Shown in pieces: positions 1 to 6,681 of a stretch of DNA of 7,130 nucleotides; positions within the stretch are counted from its first letter, which is position 1; the number at the start of each line of letters is the position of its first letter. The translations under genes and the position numbers were made by a program. The notes beneath the pieces were generated by a model that saw nothing but the letters and a program-made list of their open reading frames with translations, did not search any database and was not told where the DNA came from. This DNA comes from Planctomycetota bacterium (GTDB lineage Bacteria; Planctomycetota; Planctomycetia; Pirellulales; Thermoguttaceae). The DNA lies in NCBI GenBank assembly GCA_021784975.1, contig JAJYGU010000320.1:1-7130 (forward strand), read 5' to 3'.

Positions 1-2
1 AA

Positions 3-908
3 CAAGCGGTCGATCAACAGAAGCCCAGCAGCCATGCGATTGCCATTCCCGCCGGTGCGGCGACGGATATTTCTCTGACCGGCGCGGCCTTGGAAGTCCG
101 CGGCCTGGCCCTGAAGCCCGGCCAGAAGATGCTGGTGTGCGTAAAGGCCGCCGATCGTTGCGACCTGGGCAAGGGGCCCAACGTGGGCACGAGCGAGCGC
201 TGGTTGCTCGACGTGGTATCGCCTGAGCAACTGCGGGCGATGCTGGAAGCCCGCGAACTCGTCTTACGGCAGCAGTGTGAGCAGATCGTCCAGGAAACGA
301 CGGAGACCCGCGATCTGCTGGCGCGGCTGGCCTTCGATGCGCCCGCCCAGGCGGCCAAGGCGTCCCGCGAGCCGGCCAAGCCGGCCAAGGACGCAGCCAA
401 TCCTGGCAGCGCATCCGTCGAACAACCGACCGACTCGCCCGAGCAGCCCAACCGCCTGCGGCTGCTGCGGGTGCAAGGAGCGCTGGCCGACAGCCGAAAA
501 ACCACCCAAGAGGTCGCCGGGGTGGCCGACGCCATCGACGAGATTCGCAAGCAACTGGTCAACAATCGCATCGACACCGAAGAATTGAAGCAGCGTTTGC
601 AAGCGGGCATTGCCGACCCGCTCCGCGCCCTTGTGGAGCAAAGCTTTCCCGAGCTGGATCGCCGCTTGGAGAAGCTGCAGGCGGCGGTCGCCGACCTCCA
701 AGCCGGTCCGCGGCGGCGAGACCAGGCCCGGCAGCAGGCCGACGACATCATCCTGGCCATGCGCAAGGTGCTCGACCGCATGATCGCCATGGAAGATTTT
801 AACCAGGCGGTAGAATTGCTGCGGACCATCATCCAAGAACAAGAAAAACTGCGGGCGGAAACCCAACAGCGGCACAAGCAGAAGGTCCGCGAGTTCTTGA
901 AGGAGTAA
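3..908 (+). CDS. C-terminal part of a large coiled-coil envelope protein (5' truncated)
   Basis: The frame is open from the first bases of the window with no convincing start, so this is the last 301 residues of a longer protein. A TTG at 90 is in frame but lacks a ribosome-binding site and falls inside a conserved-looking domain. Residues 25-75 look like the final strands of an Ig-like or DUF4175-like extracellular domain (pattern L-x-PGQ-x-L-V-x-V-x-A-x-D, then ERWLLDVVSPEQL). Residues 76-110 are helical, 111-150 are an Ala/Pro/Lys-rich flexible linker, and 151-301 are a long charged coiled coil ending in a MEDFNQAVELL motif and a basic tail. Planctomycete genomes often encode such proteins beside other coiled-coil exported proteins, as here (4 bases to the next gene). 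The biochemical function is unknown. The coding call is firm; the family resemblance is from memory. Confidence 0.88.
   Translation, partial: QAVDQQKPSSHAIAIPAGAATDISLTGAALEVRGLALKPGQKMLVCVKAADRCDLGKGPNVGTSERWLLDVVSPEQLRAMLEARELVLRQQCEQIVQETTETRDLLARLAFDAPAQAAKASREPAKPAKDAANPGSASVEQPTDSPEQPNRLRLLRVQGALADSRKTTQEVAGVADAIDEIRKQLVNNRIDTEELKQRLQAGIADPLRALVEQSFPELDRRLEKLQAAVADLQAGPRRRDQARQQADDIILAMRKVLDRMIAMEDFNQAVELLRTIIQEQEKLRAETQQRHKQKVREFLKE
901..905 (+). promoter_or_regulatory. Shine-Dalgarno of the 913 gene
   Basis: AGGAG lies 7 bases before the ATG at 913 and overlaps the last codons of the upstream gene. It fixes that start and suggests both genes are read from one transcript. Confidence 0.7.
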
Positions 909-912
909 GGCC

Positions 913-2457
913 ATGCGTGCCAGCGTATACCGTCCGCGGCGCACAACTTTGGTAGTCCTTATTTTCTGCGGCATGGCAGCGATGCCCGCGTCGATCTCCG
1001 CCGCGCAGCCTTCGGGGCGGCCCCCCGCGATGGTCTCAGGCTCAAAACCGCCCGCCAAGCCGGCCGGCGTCAGCCCGGCCGAGCAGCTTTCGCAAGAGCA
1101 ACAACATATTGCCGACCAATATCGGCACCTGGAGGAGGTCCTGCTGCGGATGGCGGAGCTCAGCGCCTCGACGGACCCCAACCGGTCCGCCTTGCTGAAA
1201 AAGGCGGTCGGCCAAAGCAAGGAACAATTAATTGCCAGCCGGCTCAATCAGCTTGTACAATTGCTGAAGAACGAGCAGCTTGCACCGGCATTGGAGAACC
1301 AGGCCGCCCTCGACCAGGACCTCCAATCGCTCCTACAATTGTTACGGACGGAAAATCGCCGCAAACGCATAGGGCAGGAAAAGGCCCGGCTTCGTGAATA
1401 CCTGAAACGCCTGAATCGGCTGATTCAACAGGAGAAAGACCTCGAAGGTCGAACCGCGGGCGGCGACGATGCCCCTCGACTGGTGCAGGAGCAGGGGCAA
1501 CTCGCCGACAAAACGGGGGAACTGGCCAAAGACGTCAAAAAGAATCAAGAGGGACAGCCCTCCAACGAGCCAGAAAAAGCCGGCCCAAGCGGCGCCCCGC
1601 AAGGTGGTCAGGCAAGCGGCAAAGGAAAAGAGAAGCCGGAACCGCCAAGCCCCGCCCGGCAGCGGCTGGAAGCGGCCCGCCAGCGAATGCAGGAGGCGGC
1701 GGCCAAGCTCAAACAGGCCGAGCGCAAGGGCGCCGGTCAAAAGCAGGAGCAGGCGATCCGCGAGTTGGAACAAGCCAAGAGCCAGTTGGAGGAGATCCTC
1801 AAGCAGCTTCGCGAGGAAGAGATTCAACAAGCGCTGGTTATGCTGGAAGCCCGCTTCCGACAAATGCTGGCCGTCGAGCAGGAGGTCTACGAAGGAACCG
1901 TCCGCTTGGACAAAGTCCCCGAGGCCGAGCGCACCCATAGTCACGAGATCGAATCCAGCCGCCTGAGCGGCAAGCAGTCGCAGATTCTGGGGGAGGTCGA
2001 CAAAGCACTAGTGCTCTTGCGCGAAGATGGCACGGCGGCGGCCATGGCCGAAGCGACCCAACAGATTCGCGAAGACATGCAGCAGGTGGTGCCGCGATTG
2101 GCCCAAGCCAAGGTCGGCAAGGTCACTCAGGGGCTCGAACAAGACATCATCACCGCCCTGCAAGAAATGATCGAGACTCTGAAGAGAGCCCAGAAGGACC
2201 AGGAAAACAAGGCAAGGCCCCGCCCCCAGCAGGCCGGTCCCGAGCTAGAGCCTCCGCTGGTGGACCTGCTGGCTGAGTTGAAAATGATCCGGACCCTGCA
2301 GATGCGGGTCAACCGGCGGACAGCCCAATACTCAAAATTGATCCAAGGCGAACAGGCCGAAAACAGCGATCTGGTGAGGGCCCTAAAGGCCCTGGCCGAG
2401 CGGCAACAGCGGATTCAAACGATTACCCGCGATTTGCAGACCGGAAAGAACCAATGA
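913..2457 (+). CDS. Exported coiled-coil protein of unknown function
   Basis: This encodes 514 residues. The ATG follows an AGGAG site. The N-terminus is a signal peptide: a basic stretch (RPRR, residues 7-10), a hydrophobic core at about 11-27, and probable cleavage near ISAAQ (28-32), so the protein should act outside the cytoplasm. Residues 55-210 are mostly helical and rich in Gln/Glu/Leu. Residues 206-250 are a Gly/Pro/Lys/Glu-rich unstructured linker. Residues 248-325 form a strongly predicted coiled coil, and 350-425 are more helix. Near the C-terminus, residues 449-472 (core ELKMIRTLQMRVNRRT) look like the conserved signature of a planctomycete-type helical family. No catalytic motif is visible. 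It lies between two other helical proteins, 4 bases after one and overlapping the next by 4 bases, which suggests a co-translated scaffold or complex. Function is unknown. Confidence 0.9.
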   Translation: MRASVYRPRRTTLVVLIFCGMAAMPASISAAQPSGRPPAMVSGSKPPAKPAGVSPAEQLSQEQQHIADQYRHLEEVLLRMAELSASTDPNRSALLKKAVGQSKEQLIASRLNQLVQLLKNEQLAPALENQAALDQDLQSLLQLLRTENRRKRIGQEKARLREYLKRLNRLIQQEKDLEGRTAGGDDAPRLVQEQGQLADKTGELAKDVKKNQEGQPSNEPEKAGPSGAPQGGQASGKGKEKPEPPSPARQRLEAARQRMQEAAAKLKQAERKGAGQKQEQAIRELEQAKSQLEEILKQLREEEIQQALVMLEARFRQMLAVEQEVYEGTVRLDKVPEAERTHSHEIESSRLSGKQSQILGEVDKALVLLREDGTAAAMAEATQQIREDMQQVVPRLAQAKVGKVTQGLEQDIITALQEMIETLKRAQKDQENKARPRPQQAGPELEPPLVDLLAELKMIRTLQMRVNRRTAQYSKLIQGEQAENSDLVRALKALAERQQRIQTITRDLQTGKNQ

Positions 2458-3521
2458 GCCGGTGGATGGTCATCTTGGCGACTGGTTGGGTAGTGGCGGG
2501 GCTGCCATCCGCTGCTTTGGCTAAGGGGCCGGCAGTGAGCCTTGCTGCGCCTTCGCCATCGCTACCAGCGGCGCCGGCCTGGCAGCCAGCCAAGCCCGAG
2601 GAGGTGAAACTCCAGGTGTTTGCTTGGCTGGAGATCCAGAAGGCTGATCCGGCCGTGCGGGCCAAGGTACAGGCAGCTTGGGCCGACCTGCCTGGCCATG
2701 CCAACGAGGAAGACCTGCTGGCCCGGCTCGCCGCCAGTTTCGCCGCGTTGGATCCCCGCGCCGCCAAGCTGGTCGAGCGGTGTTCGCAGCCGAGGGGGCA
2801 GTTGATGCTTCCCAAGGAAGAGTGGCTGCGGGGGCCGGGCGTGCTGCCGCTGTTGGGCAACAACCTGCGGTTGCTCTACGCCCGCTGGCTGATGGATCAG
2901 ACTCTGTACGACGAAGCTTGGGAGCAAATGGAAGGGCTGGACGCCGGCAACGTGGTGGCCCCGGCCACCTTGCTGTTCTGCCGAGGGGTGGTGTGCCACG
3001 CGCTCTTGAATAAAGATTGCAGCTTGAAATCGCTCGACGAACTCTTGCAGGGGGCCGAGTCGAGCCCGAAGCGCTATGTGGCGGTCGCCCGGCTCATGCG
3101 GGAGGATTTGAAGAGCTTGCAGGACGAGGGTTTGGACCACATTGCCCGGCGGATGAGCGATATCCGGCGGCGGTTGGACTTGGGGCGGGCCGGGGCCAAG
3201 GTGCGGCAGGTGGAGGACGGGGTGATCGAGTCGCTGGATAAGCTCATCCAGAAAATCGAGCAGCGGCAACAGCAGCCGTCTCTCAGCAGCCCGGACAGCC
3301 TCCGTTCCACCAGTCCCGCCCAGGACAGCTACCTCAAAGGCGGCAGGGCGCCCGGCGAGGTGACCAAAAAGCCGATCGGCTCGGGCAGCGGCTGGGGCGA
3401 TCTGCCGCCCAAGGAGCGTCAACAGGCCCTGCAGCAGATCGGTCGCGATTTCCCCTCGTATTATCACGACGTGGTCGAGCAATACTTTCGCCGCCTGGCG
3501 ACCGAAGGGGATAAACCTTAA
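2454..3521 (+). CDS. Exported helical protein with conserved C-terminal WG-x-LP module
   Basis: This encodes 355 residues. The ATG overlaps the upstream TGA (ATGA at 2454-2457) with only a weak GGAAAG site 5 bases before it, so translation is probably coupled to the 913 gene. The signal peptide has a hydrophobic core at residues 5-22 and likely cleavage after ALA (residue 23). A Pro/Ala-rich stretch follows to about 47. Residues 48-230 are helical, possibly TPR-like (RWLMDQTLYDEAWEQMEGL resembles one helical hairpin). Residues 228-272 form a charged helix with RRRLDLGRAGAKV and a coiled-coil tail. Residues 273-312 are a flexible linker. Residues 314-349 are a compact module from WGDLPPKERQQ to FPSYYHDVVEQYFRRLA. 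I recall this ending from other exported proteins in planctomycete coiled-coil and VWA-type gene clusters. No enzyme motif is seen. It is probably a partner of the two upstream proteins. Confidence 0.9.
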   Translation: MSRWMVILATGWVVAGLPSAALAKGPAVSLAAPSPSLPAAPAWQPAKPEEVKLQVFAWLEIQKADPAVRAKVQAAWADLPGHANEEDLLARLAASFAALDPRAAKLVERCSQPRGQLMLPKEEWLRGPGVLPLLGNNLRLLYARWLMDQTLYDEAWEQMEGLDAGNVVAPATLLFCRGVVCHALLNKDCSLKSLDELLQGAESSPKRYVAVARLMREDLKSLQDEGLDHIARRMSDIRRRLDLGRAGAKVRQVEDGVIESLDKLIQKIEQRQQQPSLSSPDSLRSTSPAQDSYLKGGRAPGEVTKKPIGSGSGWGDLPPKERQQALQQIGRDFPSYYHDVVEQYFRRLATEGDKP

Positions 3522-3540
3522 CCCACCGGAGAGGATCGAA

Positions 3541-3615
3541 ATGGCCGGGATCGAGAGAGACAAGTCTCGTACTCGTCACGCTGCGCGTGACGATTTTTCC
3601 TCACGCGGAGCGTGA
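3541..3615 (+). CDS. Possible 24-residue leader peptide (or remnant of an old gene start)
   Basis: GGAGAGG at 3528-3534 sits 6 bases before an ATG at 3541, the best-looking ribosome-binding site in the window. The frame runs 24 codons, contains five Arg codons, crosses both hairpins and ends at TGA 3613-3615, inside the second hairpin and 12 bases before the ATG of the 3628 gene. It is in the same frame as that gene. Two readings fit: a leader peptide whose translation influences hairpin folding, or the original start region of the 3628 gene, now separated by an inserted repeat. The peptide resembles no protein I recognise, and nothing shows that it is made. Confidence 0.25.
   Translation: MAGIERDKSRTRHAARDDFSSRGA
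3574..3598 (+). terminator. Candidate intrinsic terminator or attenuator
   Basis: CGTCACGC, loop TGC, GCGTGACG form a perfect 8-bp GC-rich hairpin (3574-3592) followed by ATTTTT (3593-3598). It lies 52 bases after the stop of the 2454 gene and could end transcription of the upstream unit. The T run is short (five) and then interrupted by CC, and the hairpin may belong to a repeat, so read-through into the 3628 gene is likely. Confidence 0.5.
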
Positions 3616-3619
3616 GGGG
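3599..3619 (+). promoter_or_regulatory. Hairpin covering the ribosome-binding site of the 3628 gene
   Basis: CCTCACGC, loop GGA, GCGTGAGG form a perfect 8-bp hairpin (3599-3617), with possible G-U extension to 3597 and 3619. The only purine-rich ribosome-binding candidate for the ATG at 3628 is GAGGGG (3614-3619), 8 bases before it. Most of that site lies in the 3' arm of this hairpin. When folded, the hairpin should reduce initiation at 3628. A competing pairing of 3585-3590 with 3601-3606 would open both this hairpin and the terminator-like one. Confidence 0.45.
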
Positions 3620-3627
3620 TACTTTCA

Positions 3628-4812
3628 ATGAACGTTCTTCTGCTTACGGTATTGCTGGCCGCGGCCGGGCCCCGCTTCGAGGCCAAGACGCTCGACGGCC
3701 AAACGTTCGCCGGCCGGCTCACCGAACTGAACGCCCAGCGGTTGACCCTCCAGACGCCGCAGGGCGCGGCCACCGTGCCGATCGAGAAGCTGGTGGACCT
3801 GTCGATCAAGCCTACGCCTTCCTCTTCGGCAGGGGCCAAGGGGATTCGCGTTCAGTTGATGGATGGCTCCGTGGTGTGTGCGGGTCAGTATACTTGCCGC
3901 GGCGACCGGGCCACTCTGACCTTGCTCGATGGCCAGGTGCTGGAACTTCCGGTCCACCAAGTGCTGGCCGTTCGCTTGCAGACGGATGCAACGGCAGCAG
4001 CCGAATGGGCCCACCTGGTGAAGACGAAACGCGACACCGATCTGCTGGTCGTCCGCAAGAGCGGTGCGCTCGACTACCAGCCGGGCGTGGCCCACGAGGT
4101 GACCGCGGAGACAGTCCGGTTCGACCTGGAGGGCGAGGTGGTCTCCGCGCCGCGGGGAAAGATCTTCGGCTTGGTGTACCATCATCGGCTGGAAGGCGAC
4201 GCGCCAGCGGCATGCTGTCGCATCACCGACCTGTGGGGCTCCCAATGGTCGGCCCACAAGCTCAGGCTGGCCGACAGGTTGCAATGGACCACCTGGGGAG
4301 GCGCTGAAGTGTCGCTGCCGCTGGGGCAGGTGGTAGACCTCGATTTTTCCGGCGGCAAGATCGCCTATTTGAGCGACTTGGAAGCTGAGAGTGTTCGATG
4401 GACGCCCTTCTTTGCCGTGCAGAAGCCGCTGCCGATCTTGGAAGCGTTCTACGCGCCGCGACGTGACCGCGATTTTGACTCCGCCCCCCTGCAACTCGGT
4501 GGCGCTCAGTATTCCAAAGGGCTGGCAGTCCATGCCCGCACCGAATTGACGTATCGCCTGCCCGACGGCTTCCGCCGCTTGGGCGCCGTGGCCGGCATCG
4601 ACGATTCCCTGCGGCCCAATGGCAAAGTGCGGCTGGTCGTCCGCGGCGACGCCAAGGTGTTGCTGGATAGGGTGATTACCGGCAACGAGCCGCCCAAGCC
4701 GCTCGAGCTGGACGTGGCCGGGGTCCGCCGACTGGTGATTCTGGTCGATTTTGTCGACGGCGTGCCCGCCGGCGATCAATTGCTGCTGTGCAATGCGAGG
4801 ATCACCAAGTGA
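3628..4812 (+). CDS. Exported SH3-like-repeat protein with C-terminal NPCBM domain
   Basis: This encodes 394 residues. The ATG lies 8 bases after GAGGGG and gives a short hydrophobic leader (residues 2-13, cleavage probably near AAAG), so export is likely but the signal is short. Residues about 23-60, 79-117, 144-184 and 201-240 read as four degenerate repeats of a small beta unit. Each has a Gly early, a middle strand, and an ending like P-x-x-x-V/L-x-x-L (IEKLVDLSI, VHQVLAVRL, RGKIFGLVY, LGQVVDLDF), as in SH3-like or LSm-like barrels. Residues 246-394 match the NPCBM/NEW2 family of carbohydrate-binding-type domains: YLSDLEAESVRWTPFF, then YSKGLAVHARTELTYRL, VAGIDDSLRPNG, and a closing DVAGVRRLVILVDFVDG. 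It probably binds glycans or a protein surface outside the cytoplasm, with no catalytic motif. It overlaps the protease gene downstream, suggesting joint expression. Confidence 0.9.
   Translation: MNVLLLTVLLAAAGPRFEAKTLDGQTFAGRLTELNAQRLTLQTPQGAATVPIEKLVDLSIKPTPSSSAGAKGIRVQLMDGSVVCAGQYTCRGDRATLTLLDGQVLELPVHQVLAVRLQTDATAAAEWAHLVKTKRDTDLLVVRKSGALDYQPGVAHEVTAETVRFDLEGEVVSAPRGKIFGLVYHHRLEGDAPAACCRITDLWGSQWSAHKLRLADRLQWTTWGGAEVSLPLGQVVDLDFSGGKIAYLSDLEAESVRWTPFFAVQKPLPILEAFYAPRRDRDFDSAPLQLGGAQYSKGLAVHARTELTYRLPDGFRRLGAVAGIDDSLRPNGKVRLVVRGDAKVLLDRVITGNEPPKPLELDVAGVRRLVILVDFVDGVPAGDQLLLCNARITK
4797..4800 (+). promoter_or_regulatory. Shine-Dalgarno that sets the GTG start at 4809
   Basis: GAGG ends 8 bases before a GTG (4809-4811) that shares bases with the TGA stop of the upstream gene (GTGA). 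Starting here gives a clean signal peptide, whereas the longer in-frame GTG at 4788 adds acidic residues (QCEDHQ) in front of it. Confidence 0.6.
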
Positions 4813-6659
4813 GATGTGTGCTGTTGATCGTGGCGCTGCTGGCCTATTGTCTGCCTTGCGTTGGCACCGAGCCGGCAACCGCGGTGCTGGATGCCGAGGC
4901 GCAACGCATCGCGGTGATGCACAAGGTCAAAGACTGCGTGTTGGCGATTTTCGCCCCTAATGGCCGCGGAGGCGGCTCGGGGGTGGTGATCACCGCCGAT
5001 GGCTACGCGCTCACCAATTTCCACGTGGTCCAACCCTGCGGGATCGCCGCTCAGTGCGGTATGGCCGACGGCCGGATCTACCACGCGGTGGTGGTGGGCG
5101 TCGATCCGACCGGCGACGTGGCCCTGCTGAAGCTCTTCGGCCGTGCCGACTTTCCCCGCGCCGAGTTGGCCGACAGCGACCATGTCCAGGCCGGCGATTG
5201 GGTGTTCGCTATGGGGAACCCCTTCCTGTTGGCCACCGACCTTCAGCCCACTGTCACTTACGGGATCGTTTCGGGCGTGCATCGCTACCAGCCGCCGGCC
5301 GGCACCCTGCTGGAGTATACGGATTGCATTCAGACCGACGCTTCGATCAACCCCGGCAACTCGGGCGGGCCGCTGTTCGATGCCCGCGGACGATTGATCG
5401 GCATCAACGGCCGCTGCTCTTTCGAGAAGCGCGGCCGGGTGAACGTCGGCGTGGCCTACGCGGTTTCCATCAACCAAATCAAGAATTTTCTCGGCGGGCT
5501 GTATGGCGGGCGGGTTGTCGATCATGCGACGCTTGGCGCGCGGGCGAGCTTTGATTCCGACGGGCGGGTGGTGGTCGATGAGATTCTCGAATCCTCCGAC
5601 GCATACCGCCGGGGACTGCGGGCCGACGACGAGATCATCAGCTTTGGCCGCCGGCCCATCTCGACCCCCAACGGTTTCAAGAATGTGCTGGGAATCTTTC
5701 CGGAGGGATGGCGGGTGCCGCTGAGCTATCGCCACGCTGGAACGCGGCACGACGTGCTGGTGCGGCTTAGCAGCCTGCACGCCCAAGAGGCATTGTGGGC
5801 GGAAATGACCGGGCGGCCGAAAGTCGTACCAATGCCCTTGCCTAAGCCCGGTGAGAAGCCAAGGCAGGATAGGCCGGGCCATCCGGGCGGCCCCGGCCAT
5901 CCCAAGGGCGAGCCGCGGAATGGTAAGCAGGGCCAGCCCGACGGGCCGCCGAAGCCAGCACCGAACCGCGGCCGGCTGGGTCCCGGCAGGCTGCTGCCGG
6001 TCCCCATCGCCTTGCCAGAGATTGTCCAGAGACACTATCAGCCGAAGCACGGATACGCCAACTACTACTTCAATCGTTTGAACCAACAGCGGGTATGGAA
6101 GGCGTGGGTGGCGCACGAAGGCTTGGCGGACTTGAAGGGCGTGTGGACGCTCAGCGGCGTCCTGGAAAGCGGCGGCCAATTCCGTTTCGAGTTGACCGGC
6201 GACCAAGCGACGCTGTTTTTGCCCTCGTCCACCATCGCTTGGACGGCCGAAGGCGATCTCACCGCCTCGCTGCTGCCAAAAGGGAGCGGTGGACTGCTGC
6301 CGGCCTTGTATCTTTGGAGGCGATTGGCCGTCGAGGGGCTGGACCGCTTCGGCGAGGTCGAATACTACGGCACGGCTCCCCTGGCGGGCCACCCAGGTCT
6401 GGCGGACGTGCTGGTAGGGTCGCACAAGGGGGTGGAGTGTCGGTTCTATTTCGATGCGGCCGGAGGCGAGCTCTTGGCCCTGGAGTTCTTTGCCGACGAA
6501 GACAGCGATCCATGTGAAATCTCCTTTAGCGAGTTCCATCCGAGCTACGGCCGCCTCTGGCCGGGCCGCCTGGAAGTCCGCTACGGCAACGACCCGTTTG
6601 CCACCTTCCACTTGCGGGGGTATGATTTCCCAAAGGGGGAACGGCAAGGTGGCAAGTGA
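4809..6659 (+). CDS. Secreted HtrA-like serine protease with PDZ and a novel C-terminal domain
   Basis: This encodes 616 residues from the GTG at 4809; an in-frame GTG at 4788 would add 7 residues. Residues 1-19 are a signal peptide (MRCVLLIVALLAYCLPCVG). Residues about 50-230 are a trypsin-like S1C protease with the full triad: His72 in LTNFHVV, Asp103 in TGDVALLKL and Ser185 in NPGNSGGPLFD. Residues 241-320 fit one PDZ domain (VVVDEILESSDAYRRGLRAD, DEIISFGRRPI), which in HtrA/Deg proteases binds exposed C-termini. Residues 336-403 are a Pro/Gly/Lys-rich linker. Residues 404-613 form a beta-rich domain I do not recognise (landmarks GVECRFYFD, LLALEFFADE, DPCEISFSEF). Typical HtrA proteins are about 400-500 residues and end after one or two PDZ domains. 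The mature chain has seven cysteines, five in the protease domain, so disulfides are possible. Likely role: envelope protein quality control or regulated cleavage. Confidence 0.92.
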   Translation: MRCVLLIVALLAYCLPCVGTEPATAVLDAEAQRIAVMHKVKDCVLAIFAPNGRGGGSGVVITADGYALTNFHVVQPCGIAAQCGMADGRIYHAVVVGVDPTGDVALLKLFGRADFPRAELADSDHVQAGDWVFAMGNPFLLATDLQPTVTYGIVSGVHRYQPPAGTLLEYTDCIQTDASINPGNSGGPLFDARGRLIGINGRCSFEKRGRVNVGVAYAVSINQIKNFLGGLYGGRVVDHATLGARASFDSDGRVVVDEILESSDAYRRGLRADDEIISFGRRPISTPNGFKNVLGIFPEGWRVPLSYRHAGTRHDVLVRLSSLHAQEALWAEMTGRPKVVPMPLPKPGEKPRQDRPGHPGGPGHPKGEPRNGKQGQPDGPPKPAPNRGRLGPGRLLPVPIALPEIVQRHYQPKHGYANYYFNRLNQQRVWKAWVAHEGLADLKGVWTLSGVLESGGQFRFELTGDQATLFLPSSTIAWTAEGDLTASLLPKGSGGLLPALYLWRRLAVEGLDRFGEVEYYGTAPLAGHPGLADVLVGSHKGVECRFYFDAAGGELLALEFFADEDSDPCEISFSEFHPSYGRLWPGRLEVRYGNDPFATFHLRGYDFPKGERQGGK

Positions 6660-6681
6660 AAATCGCACATGGCCGGCTGCT

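Larger units (their letters stand above)
3557..3622 (+). repeat. Nested palindromic intergenic element with GTAC ends
   Basis: A small palindrome GAGAC-AA-GTCTC (3557-3568) abuts a 54-bp nested palindrome (3569-3622). The outer arms GTACTCGTCACGC (3569-3581) and GCGTGAGGGGTAC (3610-3622) are inverted repeats matching at 11 of 13 positions. Inside them GCGTGA (3585-3590) pairs with TCACGC (3601-3606). The same arms can instead form two separate perfect 8-bp hairpins. Tandem hairpins sharing a core in an intergenic space are typical of REP-like or MITE-like elements. Whether it is repeated in the genome cannot be seen here. Confidence 0.65.

Noticed and set aside
14..1247. Two overlapping long - strand frames (14-946 and 264-1247)
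   Set aside because: Ser/Arg- or Leu/Gly-rich shadow translations of the + strand coiled-coil genes, with no plausible ribosome-binding site or domain.
1528..1662. Low-complexity Gly/Pro/Lys-coding stretch considered as a DNA repeat
   Set aside because: No period is visible at the nucleotide level; it is a disordered protein linker.
2004..2015. Perfect 12-bp palindrome AGCACTAGTGCT
   Set aside because: It lies inside the coding region of the 913 gene, has no companion site, and is plausible by chance in 7 kb.
4788..4808. Upstream GTG at 4788 as the start of the protease gene
   Set aside because: It adds acidic residues before the signal peptide, and the GTG at 4809 has GAGG at 8 bases and the usual stop/start overlap.
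3625..4878. 417-codon open frame on the - strand opposite the NPCBM gene
   Set aside because: It is a mirror of the NPCBM gene, with composition rich in Gln/His/Arg and no domain or start signal.
5814..6017. Pro/Gly-rich stretch considered as collagen-like repeats or a frameshift scar
   Set aside because: There is no sustained G-x-y periodicity, and the frame stays open with normal codon use on both sides; a linker is the simpler reading.
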